64,000 bases of DNA from Thalassobacillus sp. CUG 92003. GTDB lineage: Bacteria; Bacillota; Bacilli; Bacillales; Halobacillaceae. Under the pieces are notes generated by a model that was not told the origin of the DNA, did not search any database, and was given only the letters and a program-made list of their open reading frames with translations. A program made the position numbers and the translations under genes. Location: positions 62,001 through 126,000 of the forward strand of contig NZ_JABLSJ010000006.1 of the NCBI RefSeq assembly GCF_013618635.1. Reading direction: 5' to 3'. Positions 8,352 through 17,306 of the stretch are shown here, piece after piece. Every line of letters starts with the position of its first letter. Position 1 is the stretch's first letter.

Positions 8352-9212
8352 ATGAGTGATCGGAATAAAGGCATATTGTTATTATTGGCTTCTGCATTCG
8401 GATTCGCCATGATGTCAGCTTTAGTAAAGCTTTCTGGTGACGTGCCCACCGTGCAGAAAACATTGTTCCGCAATCTTGTGTCGGCCGTCATTGCGTTCGG
8501 TTTCGTTGTATATCATAAAGAAAGGCTGTTTGGTAAAAAAGAACACCAGACCCTGCTATTATCCCGATCAGCCTTAGGAACGATGGGGATGGTATTATAC
8601 TTTTACTCTATAGACGAACTGGTATTGTCTGATGCGGATATGCTCAATAAATTAAGCCCGTTTTTGCTGATTATTTTTTCAGCTGCCTTTTTAAAGGAAA
8701 AAGCTCGGGCGTACCAGGTGATTGCGATTATCATTGCATTTATCGGTACGTTGTTGATTATCAAGCCACAATTTAATTTCACGATCATTCCTTATTTAGC
8801 TGGCGTGCTTGGTGCTGTTTTTGCTGCCGGAGCTTATACGATACTCCGTGTATTAGGTAACAAAGAGAAATTTTATACCGTCGTTTTTTACTTCTCATTT
8901 TTTACGACGATTGCCCTGACACCATTTGTCATTTGGTTTTATGAACCGATGAGTGGAACGCAATGGCTCTACCTTCTCTTAGCGGGAGCTTTTGCCACAG
9001 TGGGTCAGTTCGGCTTGACGGTCGCTTATAAGTTCGCCCCTGCCAGGGAAATTTCGATCTTTTTCTATTCGACAGTTGTTTACACGGCTTTAATCAGTAT
9101 TTTCTTATTTGATCAAATTCCAGATGTATTAAGTTTCGCAGGGTATTTCACTATTTTCGGAGCCTTGTTATATATGTTTATCAAAAACAATAAAGAAGCG
9201 GTGAAACATTAA
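8352..9212 (+). CDS. EamA-family (DMT superfamily) permease
   Basis: A 286-residue membrane protein with ten segments in two EamA repeats: LLLASAFGFAMMSALVKLSG at the start and YLAGVLGAVFAAGAYTILRVLG opening the second half. Members export or import metabolites such as amino acids or S-adenosylmethionine. The sequence gives no substrate. The start is preceded by AGGTGGAGG at a good distance. The gene is monocistronic, ending in a bidirectional terminator. Confidence 0.82.
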   Translation: MSDRNKGILLLLASAFGFAMMSALVKLSGDVPTVQKTLFRNLVSAVIAFGFVVYHKERLFGKKEHQTLLLSRSALGTMGMVLYFYSIDELVLSDADMLNKLSPFLLIIFSAAFLKEKARAYQVIAIIIAFIGTLLIIKPQFNFTIIPYLAGVLGAVFAAGAYTILRVLGNKEKFYTVVFYFSFFTTIALTPFVIWFYEPMSGTQWLYLLLAGAFATVGQFGLTVAYKFAPAREISIFFYSTVVYTALISIFLFDQIPDVLSFAGYFTIFGALLYMFIKNNKEAVKH

Positions 9213-9243
9213 CGTGACGCGTCTCAACATGCGTCACGTTTAT
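9211..9243. terminator. Bidirectional terminator
   Basis: Arms AACGTGACGC and GCGTCACGTT with loop GTCTCAACAT. It serves the EamA gene and the opposing acetyltransferase gene; the stem touches both coding ends. Confidence 0.8.
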
Positions 9244-9773
9244 CTTTCTCCCTCCCACTCACGGCGTAACAGCCCCATTTCAATCAGATTCCAATATTCC
9301 GAGTCCACTTTCACACTTTCCCTCATGATGCCTTCTGTATGAAAACCGGCCTGTTCGTATAAACGACGGGCCGGTTGATTAAAATCAAACACCCCAAGAG
9401 AGATACGATGCAAATTCAATTGCAAAAAACCAATCTGCAACATTCGCTCGACCATCCACTCCCCAAGCCCGATCCCTCGATATGCGCGGTCCCCTATCAA
9501 CACCTTACTGATACGCGCTCTCTCATTGTGGTAATCAATTTTACTCAAGGCTATATGACCAACACGTCGTTCTGCCTCTATATCCACCACTTTATAAATG
9601 ATAGCTTTTTTATCTTCGCCGCTCGCTTCTTCTATGTAAGCTTCCAGCTGAGGAATCGTTAACGGAAATGTAAAATAAGACCCGCACCATTGATGAAATT
9701 CTTTTTTTGACGCAACCCAGGCCATCAACTGCTCAAAATCATCTTCCGTAAACGGTTCTAGTTTGAATGTCAT
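9240..9773 (-). CDS. RimJ/RimL-type N-acetyltransferase
   Basis: A 177-residue GNAT protein of the ribosomal-protein-acetylase-like group: ARISKVLIGDRAYRGIGLG carries the acetyl-CoA loop, followed by LNLHRISLGVFDFNQPARRLYEQAGF and EGIMRESV, typical of this subfamily. An open frame continues 47 codons upstream, but the ATG at 9773, preceded by AGGAGGACAACA, is clearly the start. Target unknown. Confidence 0.85.
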   Translation of the reverse strand: MTFKLEPFTEDDFEQLMAWVASKKEFHQWCGSYFTFPLTIPQLEAYIEEASGEDKKAIIYKVVDIEAERRVGHIALSKIDYHNERARISKVLIGDRAYRGIGLGEWMVERMLQIGFLQLNLHRISLGVFDFNQPARRLYEQAGFHTEGIMRESVKVDSEYWNLIEMGLLRREWEGER

Positions 9774-10000
9774 TGTTGTCCTCCTGTTATTTAGGTTACT
9801 CGACTTCCCAAGGTAAATGGACCCTAAAAATAAATGAAACCTCCCCGATATAAGTTTCAGAGAGATTGGTTTTCCTCGACATATACAGGACTTGGACGGT
9901 AGAAAATAAATCATCGGTCCATTCTATTTTATGTAATGTTATTATATGATGAGGACTCAATAAAAAACAAGTACGCTTTCATAAAGGGAGGAGCTCCATT

Positions 10001-10522
10001 ATGGGAAAAGTTGTGTTATTCATCGCTATGAGCCTTGATGGTTATATATCGCGTGAAAATGGGGATATCGATTGGTTATGGCAGGAAAAGGATTACGGTT
10101 ACAGTCCATTCATTGAAACCATAGATACGGTCTTTTTAGGTCGGCATACTTATGAACAAATTTTTCAAATGACTGATGAATTTCCTTACAAGCAGAAAGA
10201 TGTCTATGTTGTCTCTAACGTACAGGAAGGGTCCGATCAATATGCTACGTACCTTCAACCCGAGCAGATCATTCCTTTGATTCAGATGCTCAGAAACGAT
10301 CAAAATAAGAATGTGTGGCTTGTCGGTGGTTCCCAACTTATTCATCACTTCATGCACAATAATTTGATAGATGAATATCAAATCGCTATTCAACCAACGT
10401 TAATCGGGAGCGGGGTGAAGTTGTTCAGAGACCATGATCATGAACAACAGCTTGAGTTAAGAGAAGCAAAACCGTACCCGGATGGCATGCTCGTCTTGAC
10501 TTACCATAAGCTAGGAAGTTAG
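10001..10522 (+). CDS. RibD C-terminal/dihydrofolate-reductase-fold oxidoreductase
   Basis: A 173-residue protein starting KVVLFIAMSLDGYISRENGDIDWL, the hallmark of the RibD-C (YyaP/YwjB-like) family, which shares the dihydrofolate reductase fold and is thought to bind NADPH. VWLVGGSQLIHHFM is the nucleotide-binding turn. Despite frequent 'dihydrofolate reductase' labels, these proteins are not proven to be folate enzymes. A GGGAGGAG site precedes the ATG. Confidence 0.82.
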   Translation: MGKVVLFIAMSLDGYISRENGDIDWLWQEKDYGYSPFIETIDTVFLGRHTYEQIFQMTDEFPYKQKDVYVVSNVQEGSDQYATYLQPEQIIPLIQMLRNDQNKNVWLVGGSQLIHHFMHNNLIDEYQIAIQPTLIGSGVKLFRDHDHEQQLELREAKPYPDGMLVLTYHKLGS

Positions 10523-10619
10523 TCAGCTCATCTGCCAGGCATTCAATCAAAGCGACTGCTAAAACCAGATAAAGACGAACGGAAGTAGGAGAATAGTAAT
10601 TCAGAGGAACATAGGGCTC

Positions 10620-10925
10620 ACGTGGGGTAGGGCTTGGTTGGGAAATAACTCGCTTTCCTGTGGGGAACGGCGAGTCTCCTTTTCCTGATCATAAGGATTT
10701 GCAATCTAGAATGCGGTCTTCCACACTTTTATCTATCCAGCTCCGGCGTCTAGCGGCTAGTGAGACTTCCCTCGCTTCTGTACGATAAGTCAACATCGAA
10801 TCACGGTGTTCTTCGTGTTTCCTTTATCTCCTCCAGCTCAGTCCAGTCCATACGCCGCTGGACAAGACGCCTCCGCTTTCAGAGGGGAGTCTCGTCATTT
10901 CCCAACCAGCCCTTTCACTTTTTAG
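10620..10925. repeat. Bacillaceae-type intergenic repeat element bounded by inverted repeats
   Basis: The gap between 10523 and 10984 contains no credible gene. Near its left end lies AGGGCTTGGTTGGGAAAT, and near its right end the approximate reverse complement ATTTCCCAACCAGCCCT, so the element has about 18-bp imperfect terminal inverted repeats. Inside are CTCCGGCGTCTAGCGGCTAG, CGATAAGTCAACATCG and CCATACGCCGCTGGAC, a sequence style I recognise from intergenic repeats scattered in Bacillus and relatives. Whether it is a non-autonomous transposon or a structured RNA repeat is unknown. Confidence 0.55.
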
Positions 10926-10983
10926 CACGGACCCTTCTATAGTAAAAAAACTTACACAAATATTAGAGAGTTTCTGAAATAGA

Positions 10984-11018
10984 AAAATGCCGAACAATTT
11001 CAGTATCGTTCGGCATTT
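10984..11018 (-). terminator. Terminator of the short-chain dehydrogenase gene
   Basis: Arms AAATGCCGAAC and GTTCGGCATTT with a 12-base loop, followed on the minus strand by TTCTATTT. Confidence 0.8.
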
Positions 11019-11039
11019 ATTATTTCATTATTGCAATTC

Positions 11040-11801
11040 TCATTTTAGAAGATCGTACAGTTTATACACGCGGCCATTTTCGATTTCGTCCGGCTTCTGC
11101 AGCAAATCAAATAATACCGCAGCCACCGTTTCGGGGCTTTCGAGTTTTCCAGCTTCTTTCAATTCTTTGAATTTTTCCACTTCTGCAAACTCGTCTTTAG
11201 AAGCTGAGCGAATCTCACCTTGCATCTCAGTATCCATAACGCCCGGACTGAATGAAAAAATAACATGATTCTGGTCTTGTTTTTCTTGCTCAAGCGCAAC
11301 GGTTTCTGTAAACCGATTCAACCCTGCTTTCCCACTACTGTACGTACTCCACCCATGCACAGAGCGTTCTGCAGCTCCTGATGTTATATTGATCAATGTT
11401 AAATGAATGTGCTGACGATTGACTAATTCGATTAATTTGTTAGTGATCAGGATCGGCGCAACCAAATTGACGGCAACGTGTTGGGAGACTTTTTCAGGAT
11501 TTAGCTGGCCAACCGTATCCACCGGCTCGATCATACCTGCGTTATTCACCACATACAATTGGTGAATATCTTGCTCCTCGATTGAATCACATATGTCCGT
11601 CAAACAATTGTCCAGCTGAGCTTGATCGCTTAAGTCGCACGCATAATGCGTATAGTCAATTTGTGCTTCCTCGGCCGTCTGTTTTAGTGTCTCGTTCTGG
11701 TGGCGTGAGATCCCGATCACATTCACATTCTTTTGAATGAACTGTTTTGCAATTTCCGCCCCAAAGCCACGGGATTCACCGGTAATAATCGCATATTGCA
11801 T
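11040..11801 (-). CDS. Short-chain dehydrogenase, benzil-reductase-like
   Basis: A 253-residue SDR: NAD(P)-binding TGESRGFGAEIA near residue 8, NNAG in the middle, and the catalytic Ser and YSSGK in the SVHGWSTYSSGKAG region. The general layout resembles (S)-benzoin-forming benzil reductases (YueD) and sepiapterin-reductase-like enzymes of Bacillus. I choose ATG at 11801, nine bases after AGGAG; the TTG at 11810 overlaps that site. True substrate unknown. Monocistronic with its own terminator. Confidence 0.8.
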   Translation of the reverse strand: MQYAIITGESRGFGAEIAKQFIQKNVNVIGISRHQNETLKQTAEEAQIDYTHYACDLSDQAQLDNCLTDICDSIEEQDIHQLYVVNNAGMIEPVDTVGQLNPEKVSQHVAVNLVAPILITNKLIELVNRQHIHLTLINITSGAAERSVHGWSTYSSGKAGLNRFTETVALEQEKQDQNHVIFSFSPGVMDTEMQGEIRSASKDEFAEVEKFKELKEAGKLESPETVAAVLFDLLQKPDEIENGRVYKLYDLLK

Positions 11802-11938
11802 CACACACAACTCCTTTCCTAACTAATATCCCCTGTTGATTTGAAATAAAAACCCGTCACGCAGCATGCCTTTACATATAGGAGGGCAACGTATATGATA
11901 AGTAAAGCATATTTTTGAATCACGATTGAGGGGCTTTC

Positions 11939-12565
11939 ATGAAATACTTTTACCTTTTTATCATATACTTAGCCGGACTTGTAGTCTCTAGTTTAGGTCT
12001 CGCTTTAATCATCAAATCAGGTCTTGGTGTCGGCCCTGGTGACAGTGTTGCCGTAGGACTATCTATGCATTTCCCCATCACAGTCGGGAATTTCATGATT
12101 ATAGCATTTGTTGTACTCTTACTGGCTAACGCCTGGCTCGAAAAGAAGCGGCCCCAGTTTGAATCACTCATCCCCATATTAATTCGCGGCCGTACGTTAG
12201 ATATCTTTTTATACGGTACATTAGATCATGCTGACTACACTCAGATGTGGTCCCAGTGGACAGCATTCGCTATCGGCCTTATTGCATTAGGTGCAGGCGT
12301 TGCTGTTTATTTGAGAACGCCATTCCCGCGTATCCCGCTGGACCATTTTATGATGATCATGAACGAAAAAACCAATCAATCGAAAGGGTTCGTCCGCATT
12401 CTCTCGGAATCCACCCTTGCGTTGATCGGCTTTTTATTGGGAGCTCCTGTAGGTATTGGGACATTGATCGTTGCCCTAGGGGTAGGTCACTTAATTCAAT
12501 GGTTCTACCAATTAAGCCGCCCTATCGCCAACCTGTGGGCCCGTCCCAGCAAACAACACTCTTAA
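11939..12565 (+). CDS. YczE/YyaS-family membrane protein
   Basis: A 208-residue protein with five to six membrane segments. The opening YLAGLVVSSLGLALIIKSGLGVGPGDSVAVGLS matches the YczE/YyaS/YitT-like family. A B. subtilis member, YczE, is needed for antibiotic production, but the molecular role is unknown. It ends two bases from the stop of the convergent TRAP permease gene, with no terminator between them. Confidence 0.75.
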   Translation: MKYFYLFIIYLAGLVVSSLGLALIIKSGLGVGPGDSVAVGLSMHFPITVGNFMIIAFVVLLLANAWLEKKRPQFESLIPILIRGRTLDIFLYGTLDHADYTQMWSQWTAFAIGLIALGAGVAVYLRTPFPRIPLDHFMMIMNEKTNQSKGFVRILSESTLALIGFLLGAPVGIGTLIVALGVGHLIQWFYQLSRPIANLWARPSKQHS

Positions 12566-12567
12566 CA

Positions 12568-14682
12568 TCATGCGTTCATTTCCTGCTTTGGTTTATTTTT
12601 GACAACCGGCACGCCAAGGTTGTCACGTTTCACGAGAAACTGTAAGGCAAGCAAAACAGCAAATACGGCAAACCCGATGATATCACTCATCGTACTCGGG
12701 TAAATGAGAGCTAAACCGCCAAGGAATGCCGGAATCCTCTCATACCATTCCACTTTTCGGAACCAATAGCCGATCAGCCCTGCCCCGATTGCAATCATTC
12801 CGGAGACAGCTGTAATAAGAATCCACCCAAGTTCCAATGGGTTGGTGTCGATCATCAGCAATTGATTTTCAAGGACGAACATGTACGGAATGATGAATGC
12901 TGCTATGGCAAGTTTAGCCGCATTGACGCCCGTCCTTATCGGCTCGGATGAAGCCACCCCCGCAGCAGCAAATGCAGCTAAGGCTACTGGTGGCGTGATA
13001 TCAGCAATAATGCCAAAGTAGAACACAAATAAATGGGCTGCAATATCTGGTACGCCGAGCATAATTACGGCTGGAGCTGCAATTGTAGAGGTGATGACGT
13101 AATTAGCCGTCGTCGGTGAGCCCATCCCTAATATGATCGCTGCGATCATCGTAAAGAATAACGTTAACAATATTTGACCGTTTGCGATGGACACTAGACT
13201 ATTCGCTAATTTAAGGCCAAGCCCCGTTTTTGTCACGACCCCAACAATAATACCGGCAGCAGCTGTTGCCGCCACCACGCCCAATGCTGTACGGGCACCA
13301 TCCACTAATGCTTCAATCGCTTCTTTGAAATTACTATCGAAAATAAAACTGACACCGATTGTTACCATAGTAGCTGCAACGAGTGAAGCCGTTAAACTAA
13401 ATCCGGCTGTGGTCATACTGTAAATGGCATGGGCTCCAAACCCGGCGGCAAATGCAACGAGATAGAGCTTTCGAAATTTTTCTTCCCGCAACAAACCGAC
13501 CAAAATGGTGGTGAGTATGCCGTACAGAGCAGCACGCATAACACTCACGCCACTTGCGAGATATAAAATAATTGCAACGATAGGGAGTAATAAGTAAAGC
13601 TTTTTAAAAACTTCCTTCCGGTCCGGCATCTCATCATCAGATAAGCCGCTTAACCCTGTACGTTTAGCTTCAAAATGAGTCATGATCCAGATTCCAGTGA
13701 AATATAAAATAGCCGGAATTAATGCGGCTTTGGCAATCGACCAGTAATCGATCCCGATAAATTCAATCATTAAAAACGCTGCAGCTCCCATAATTGGCGG
13801 CATAAGCTGTCCGCCGGTTGAGGCAGCTGCTTCGACACCTCCGGCAAATTCACGTCGATACCCGAGCCGCTTCATCATTGGAATTGTAAACGATCCAGAG
13901 GTCACCACATTTGCGACTGAACTTCCGCTGATCGTTCCTTGCAAGGCACTTGAGAATATGGCCACTTTGGCCGGTCCACCTGTACGTTTGCCTGCAAGCG
14001 TAACGGCCAGATCATTGAAATACTGGCCCACCCCGGTCTTAACGAGAAAGGCACCAAACAACAGGAACAAAAATATGAAGGTGGAAGAAACAGCAATCGG
14101 CGTGCCCAGAATACCTTCTGTTGTAAAGAACATGGATTGGACTAATGTATCGAGATTCACTCCACGATGCACTAAGAAGCCAGGCATTTGCCGTCCCCAA
14201 TAGGCATAAGCGAGAAAGGCCGCTGCTATGACTGTAATAGGAATCCCTACAGCTCGTCGGGTGGCTTCTAGTACCAGCAGAACGGCTACGATCCCTACAT
14301 AAAAGTCAAGTGTGGACAATGCACCCGCTCGCATTACGATTTGATCATAAAAGATGGTCCAATAGGAACCAACCGCCAGACTTATAACGGCAAGCGCAAA
14401 ATCGTACCAGGCAATTTTTCCTTTATGTCGATTGTGCTTTGTAGCTGGAAATAACAAAAAGATGAGCACTAATCCAAATCCTACGTGAATGGAGCGAAGA
14501 ATTTGAGCAGGAAGAGGGTGTATGGTTGATGTATAGAGCTGAAATAATGAAAACGCAAGCAGCCCTAAAAATGCAATTTTGGCAAGGAGCCCCCCAAGCT
14601 CGCGCCCTCCTGATTCCGGATCATATTTAGACATAATTTCTTGTTGTTTTTCTGCGGTTAATTCAGAGTTTTCCTTACTCAT
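12568..14682 (-). CDS. TRAP transporter fused 4TM/12TM permease
   Basis: A 704-residue membrane protein fusing the small (DctQ-like, about four segments) and large (DctM-like, about twelve segments) TRAP subunits. It belongs to the TRAP-TAXI class: the central region ALQGTISGSSVANVVTSGSFTIPMMKRLGY and GMGSPTTANYVITSTIAAPA are its signatures. It works with the extracytoplasmic binding protein encoded upstream and uses an ion gradient to import its solute. The start overlaps the preceding DUF1850 gene by eight bases and is served by a GAGGAGAG site inside that gene. Confidence 0.9.
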   Translation of the reverse strand: MSKENSELTAEKQQEIMSKYDPESGGRELGGLLAKIAFLGLLAFSLFQLYTSTIHPLPAQILRSIHVGFGLVLIFLLFPATKHNRHKGKIAWYDFALAVISLAVGSYWTIFYDQIVMRAGALSTLDFYVGIVAVLLVLEATRRAVGIPITVIAAAFLAYAYWGRQMPGFLVHRGVNLDTLVQSMFFTTEGILGTPIAVSSTFIFLFLLFGAFLVKTGVGQYFNDLAVTLAGKRTGGPAKVAIFSSALQGTISGSSVANVVTSGSFTIPMMKRLGYRREFAGGVEAAASTGGQLMPPIMGAAAFLMIEFIGIDYWSIAKAALIPAILYFTGIWIMTHFEAKRTGLSGLSDDEMPDRKEVFKKLYLLLPIVAIILYLASGVSVMRAALYGILTTILVGLLREEKFRKLYLVAFAAGFGAHAIYSMTTAGFSLTASLVAATMVTIGVSFIFDSNFKEAIEALVDGARTALGVVAATAAAGIIVGVVTKTGLGLKLANSLVSIANGQILLTLFFTMIAAIILGMGSPTTANYVITSTIAAPAVIMLGVPDIAAHLFVFYFGIIADITPPVALAAFAAAGVASSEPIRTGVNAAKLAIAAFIIPYMFVLENQLLMIDTNPLELGWILITAVSGMIAIGAGLIGYWFRKVEWYERIPAFLGGLALIYPSTMSDIIGFAVFAVLLALQFLVKRDNLGVPVVKNKPKQEMNA

Positions 14683-15199
14683 GCAGTTTCTCTCCTCTCA
14701 GCAACTCCCAATTTGACATACGCAGCGGCTTAATGTTGACCCAGGAACCCGCCCCTACATATTCTTTTAACAAGTAAGACTGACCTTTATATATGATGGT
14801 GTGATCGGCCCGGACTTCTCCGACAACCAAGCTCAATTTATCATGGACACCATTCAAGTTTGTAATATAATACTTTCCATCTCGTTCTGTGAACGTTTCC
14901 CCTTCGGCTGCATTTGATGGCATACCGATTGCTGTGTCCTCATAAATGAGTTGAATAGGATATAATTGTGTCCGTTTCATTTCGTATTCTTCAACTACGT
15001 CCGAAAGATGGACGGAATGCGTAAACTTCAACTGAAAATGGTCTTCCTCGGAAACAGGCAGATAAGCACCCAAATCATCAGTTTTCACATAATGAATCGC
15101 TAATACATAGCGAAAGGGGTAGAAGAGCACTAACGCACCCGCCAAAAACAGAAATAGGACCAGGATGATTGCTAGTTTCCATTTTCGAACAATATTCAT
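14675..15199 (-). CDS. DUF1850 protein of the TRAP-TAXI operon
   Basis: A 174-residue protein with one N-terminal membrane anchor (WKLAIILVLFLFLAGALVLFYPF) and an extracellular DUF1850 domain containing HSVHLSDVVEEYE and YEDTAIGMPSNAAEGE. DUF1850 genes are found with TAXI-type TRAP operons; the role is unknown but probably concerns the transporter. The frame extends upstream to 15280, but that part is a hairpin; the ATG at 15199, preceded by AGGTGGCG, is the likely start. It overlaps the permease gene by eight bases. Confidence 0.78.
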   Translation of the reverse strand: MNIVRKWKLAIILVLFLFLAGALVLFYPFRYVLAIHYVKTDDLGAYLPVSEEDHFQLKFTHSVHLSDVVEEYEMKRTQLYPIQLIYEDTAIGMPSNAAEGETFTERDGKYYITNLNGVHDKLSLVVGEVRADHTIIYKGQSYLLKEYVGAGSWVNIKPLRMSNWELLRGEKLHE

Positions 15200-15256
15200 G
15201 ATTTCGCCACCTAAAGAATGCTTGTCCTTCTTTTTCCAGTTACCATTTAAAATGTG

Positions 15257-15290
15257 TAAAGCCGCTATGATTAATATCATGGCGGCTTTA
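15257..15290 (-). terminator. Intra-operon hairpin after the binding-protein gene
   Basis: Fifteen-base arms, differing by one wobble pair, around the loop TAAT lie between the binding-protein stop and the DUF1850 start. The T tract after it is poor (TTTACACATTTT). It could be a leaky terminator or a 3'-stabiliser giving more binding protein than permease. Confidence 0.6.
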
Positions 15291-15367
15291 GCTATTCACT
15301 GCTAGAAAAAATGTATCACACTATTTTGATGTAACGCATTACACTGAACCGACCATCGTGTTCGCCG

Positions 15368-16384
15368 TTATTCTTGGCTAATACCTTTTTCATCAAAGTA
15401 CTTCTTAGCACCTGGGTGAAGTTCAATACCTACACCATCTAGGGCACTTTCAGCACTGATTTGTTCACCTTTCTGATGCTGAATTTTATCCGTATTTTCG
15501 AATATGGCCTGCGTCATATTGTAAACTGTGTCTTCACTCAGATCAGCATGTGCTACCAGCATGGCTTGAACGGCGACAGTTTTAACGGACTCTTCTAAAC
15601 CATAAGTGCCTTTAGCAATTTCGTCTTCAGCGTAGTACCCATACTCATCAATCAATTCTTGGATTTTCTCACCGCTGAACTTCACGATATTGACATCAGA
15701 CGTCGCAGCTAAACTTTCAACAGCCCCAGTCGGTGTACCAGAGGTAATAAATGCTGCATCAATTGTGCCGTCTTGAATTCCGGATGTGGAGTCACCGAAA
15801 GCCAGATTACGAGCGTTGACATCATCTTCGACAGAAAGTCCATGAATGTCCAGGATGTTTGTTGCGTTAGCAAACGTGCCTGATCCCGGCGCGCCGACCG
15901 AGACGACTTTTCCTTCGAGATCTTCAACTGTTTCTATCCCACTATCTGCACTCGTTACAATTTGAATGGTTTCAGGATAAAGAGTTCCAATCGCTTGCAC
16001 ATTATCGATTTGACTGCCTTCAAACATAACGGAACCTTCCGCTGCGTAACTTGCAATGTCTGTCTGCGTAAAGGCAAGCTCGCCCTCACCATTACTCATC
16101 GAGTTCATGTTCTCAACCGATGCCCCTGTTGAAGCAGCATTGGCTTCGACGCCATCGACATTCTCATTGATTAATTGAGCAAATGTTCCGCCTAGCGGGT
16201 AGTATGTACCTTCCGAGCCGCCAGTAAGAATTTGAATGAATTGAGAGTCACCGCTGCCTTCATCACCTCCGTCTTCTCCATTTCCTTCATCGCCAGAATC
16301 AGCTGTTCCGCCTCCGCAAGCCACCAGGATCAAAGAAAGCACGAATAACATCGTAATAGATAATAAGTTCTTTTTGAAATTCAA
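15368..16384 (-). CDS. TAXI-family TRAP solute-binding lipoprotein
   Basis: A 338-residue lipoprotein: signal peptide with lipobox LVAC (Cys23), an acidic Gly/Asp/Glu-rich linker (about residues 24-46), then the TAXI domain with ILTGGSEGTYYPLGGTFAQLI, TQTDIASYA and VSVGAPGSGT. It captures the solute outside the membrane and passes it to the TRAP permease. TAXI ligands are often glutamate-like or other carboxylates, but none is proven here. The start is a TTG, eight bases after GGGAGG; no ATG competes. It is first in the three-gene operon. Confidence 0.9.
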   Translation of the reverse strand: MNFKKNLLSITMLFVLSLILVACGGGTADSGDEGNGEDGGDEGSGDSQFIQILTGGSEGTYYPLGGTFAQLINENVDGVEANAASTGASVENMNSMSNGEGELAFTQTDIASYAAEGSVMFEGSQIDNVQAIGTLYPETIQIVTSADSGIETVEDLEGKVVSVGAPGSGTFANATNILDIHGLSVEDDVNARNLAFGDSTSGIQDGTIDAAFITSGTPTGAVESLAATSDVNIVKFSGEKIQELIDEYGYYAEDEIAKGTYGLEESVKTVAVQAMLVAHADLSEDTVYNMTQAIFENTDKIQHQKGEQISAESALDGVGIELHPGAKKYFDEKGISQE

Positions 16385-16468
16385 CAGAAAGTCCTCCCTT
16401 TAATAAATTTTCAATTGATTGGGGTGTCCCTTGTGTACAACCGTTTTCATTTTTCAGGTCAACTGGAA

Positions 16469-16492
16469 ACATTTTTGTGTTCACAAAAATGT
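16469..16492. promoter_or_regulatory. Candidate operator of the TRAP operon
   Basis: Perfect 11-bp arms ACATTTTTGTG and CACAAAAATGT with a TT centre lie about 85 bases upstream of the binding-protein start. On the minus strand a TTGACA overlaps the first arm. The rest of the 16385-16751 gap is AT-rich and holds nothing else I recognise. Confidence 0.55.
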
Positions 16493-16751
16493 CAAAACCT
16501 TTACGACAAAATATATTTTACAGTAATCGGAAGCAATTTCAAAGGATTTTTTGCATTTTTATTTATTATTTTCATTCTGTGTCGCTTTGATAAGCTGAAG
16601 AGCGTGACATTGAAATCAAGAATATAACCATAGTAGGCGTATCGAATCATATTTAGATTTAAATTTTTATACATTCGGCAGTTTATTTATGTATTCATGG
16701 GTATGGTTTGCGTTCTTCTAAATAACAAAATGCCTTTCTGAGTTAATTGTC

Positions 16752-16787
16752 ATAAAAAATGTAAGCCGATTGATTCGGCTTACATTT
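16752..16787 (-). terminator. Terminator of the 146-residue hypothetical gene
   Basis: Arms of 12-13 bases, AATGTAAGCCGA and TCGGCTTACATT, loop of five, followed on the minus strand by TTTTATG. Confidence 0.8.
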
Positions 16788-16795
16788 GTCCACCT

Positions 16796-17236
16796 CTAAA
16801 GGTTTAATTCTAAGTTCGTTAACCCGTTTTTGCTGATCTCTTCGCGAATTTGCTCTTCTAGTTGCATGCGCCTAGCCATAATTTCATCTGTCATGGTTTC
16901 AATTGGCGCACCATATTCACGTACCAATTCTTTCTCGGCCAGCTTTTCTACAAGTTTGTCGCCAAAACTCGCTTCATCATAAGGTTCAACATAGCGGTCG
17001 AGGAGCTCGGTTTCGTACTCAATTTCCAAGTCATAGATATTCGATTCCTCTTGATGAAAAATCTCGTCTTCCAAGCCTGCTTCTTGATGTTTAGCGAGAA
17101 CGAGGTGACGGACTTCTTCAAATGCTTCATCCAGTTCCATTCTCGTCGAGTTAACCATCCACGTTCCCAAATAAAGCGCCTCGACCAATTTCCGGTATTG
17201 CTCCGAACTCAATTCAATATGAACATCTGCCATCAT
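16796..17236 (-). CDS. Acidic helical protein of unknown function
   Basis: A 146-residue, strongly acidic, probably all-helical protein (for example LELDEAFEEVRHLVLAKHQE-like charged helices). No signal peptide, membrane segment or metal motif is visible. GGGAGGGG lies directly before the tandem ATG codons. Bacillaceae encode uncharacterised proteins beginning with a similar ELSSEQYRKLVEALYLG stretch, but I do not know a function. It has its own terminator. Confidence 0.7.
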   Translation of the reverse strand: MMADVHIELSSEQYRKLVEALYLGTWMVNSTRMELDEAFEEVRHLVLAKHQEAGLEDEIFHQEESNIYDLEIEYETELLDRYVEPYDEASFGDKLVEKLAEKELVREYGAPIETMTDEIMARRMQLEEQIREEISKNGLTNLELNL

Positions 17237-17287
17237 ACCCCTCCCTAATATTATCCAATTAACACATCAATTATACCTACAAACACC

Positions 17288-17298
17288 GTACCAGGTAC
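17288..17298. repeat. GTACCWGGTAC palindrome, copy 2
   Basis: GTACCAGGTAC, nine bases after the ASCH gene's stop on its strand. See copies at 3268, 17752 and 45008. Confidence 0.6.
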
Positions 17299-17306
17299 GC
17301 TGCTCA

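Noticed and set aside
11802-11810. TTG start for the short-chain dehydrogenase
   Set aside because: It lies against the ribosome site; the ATG at 11801 has better spacing and matches the family start.
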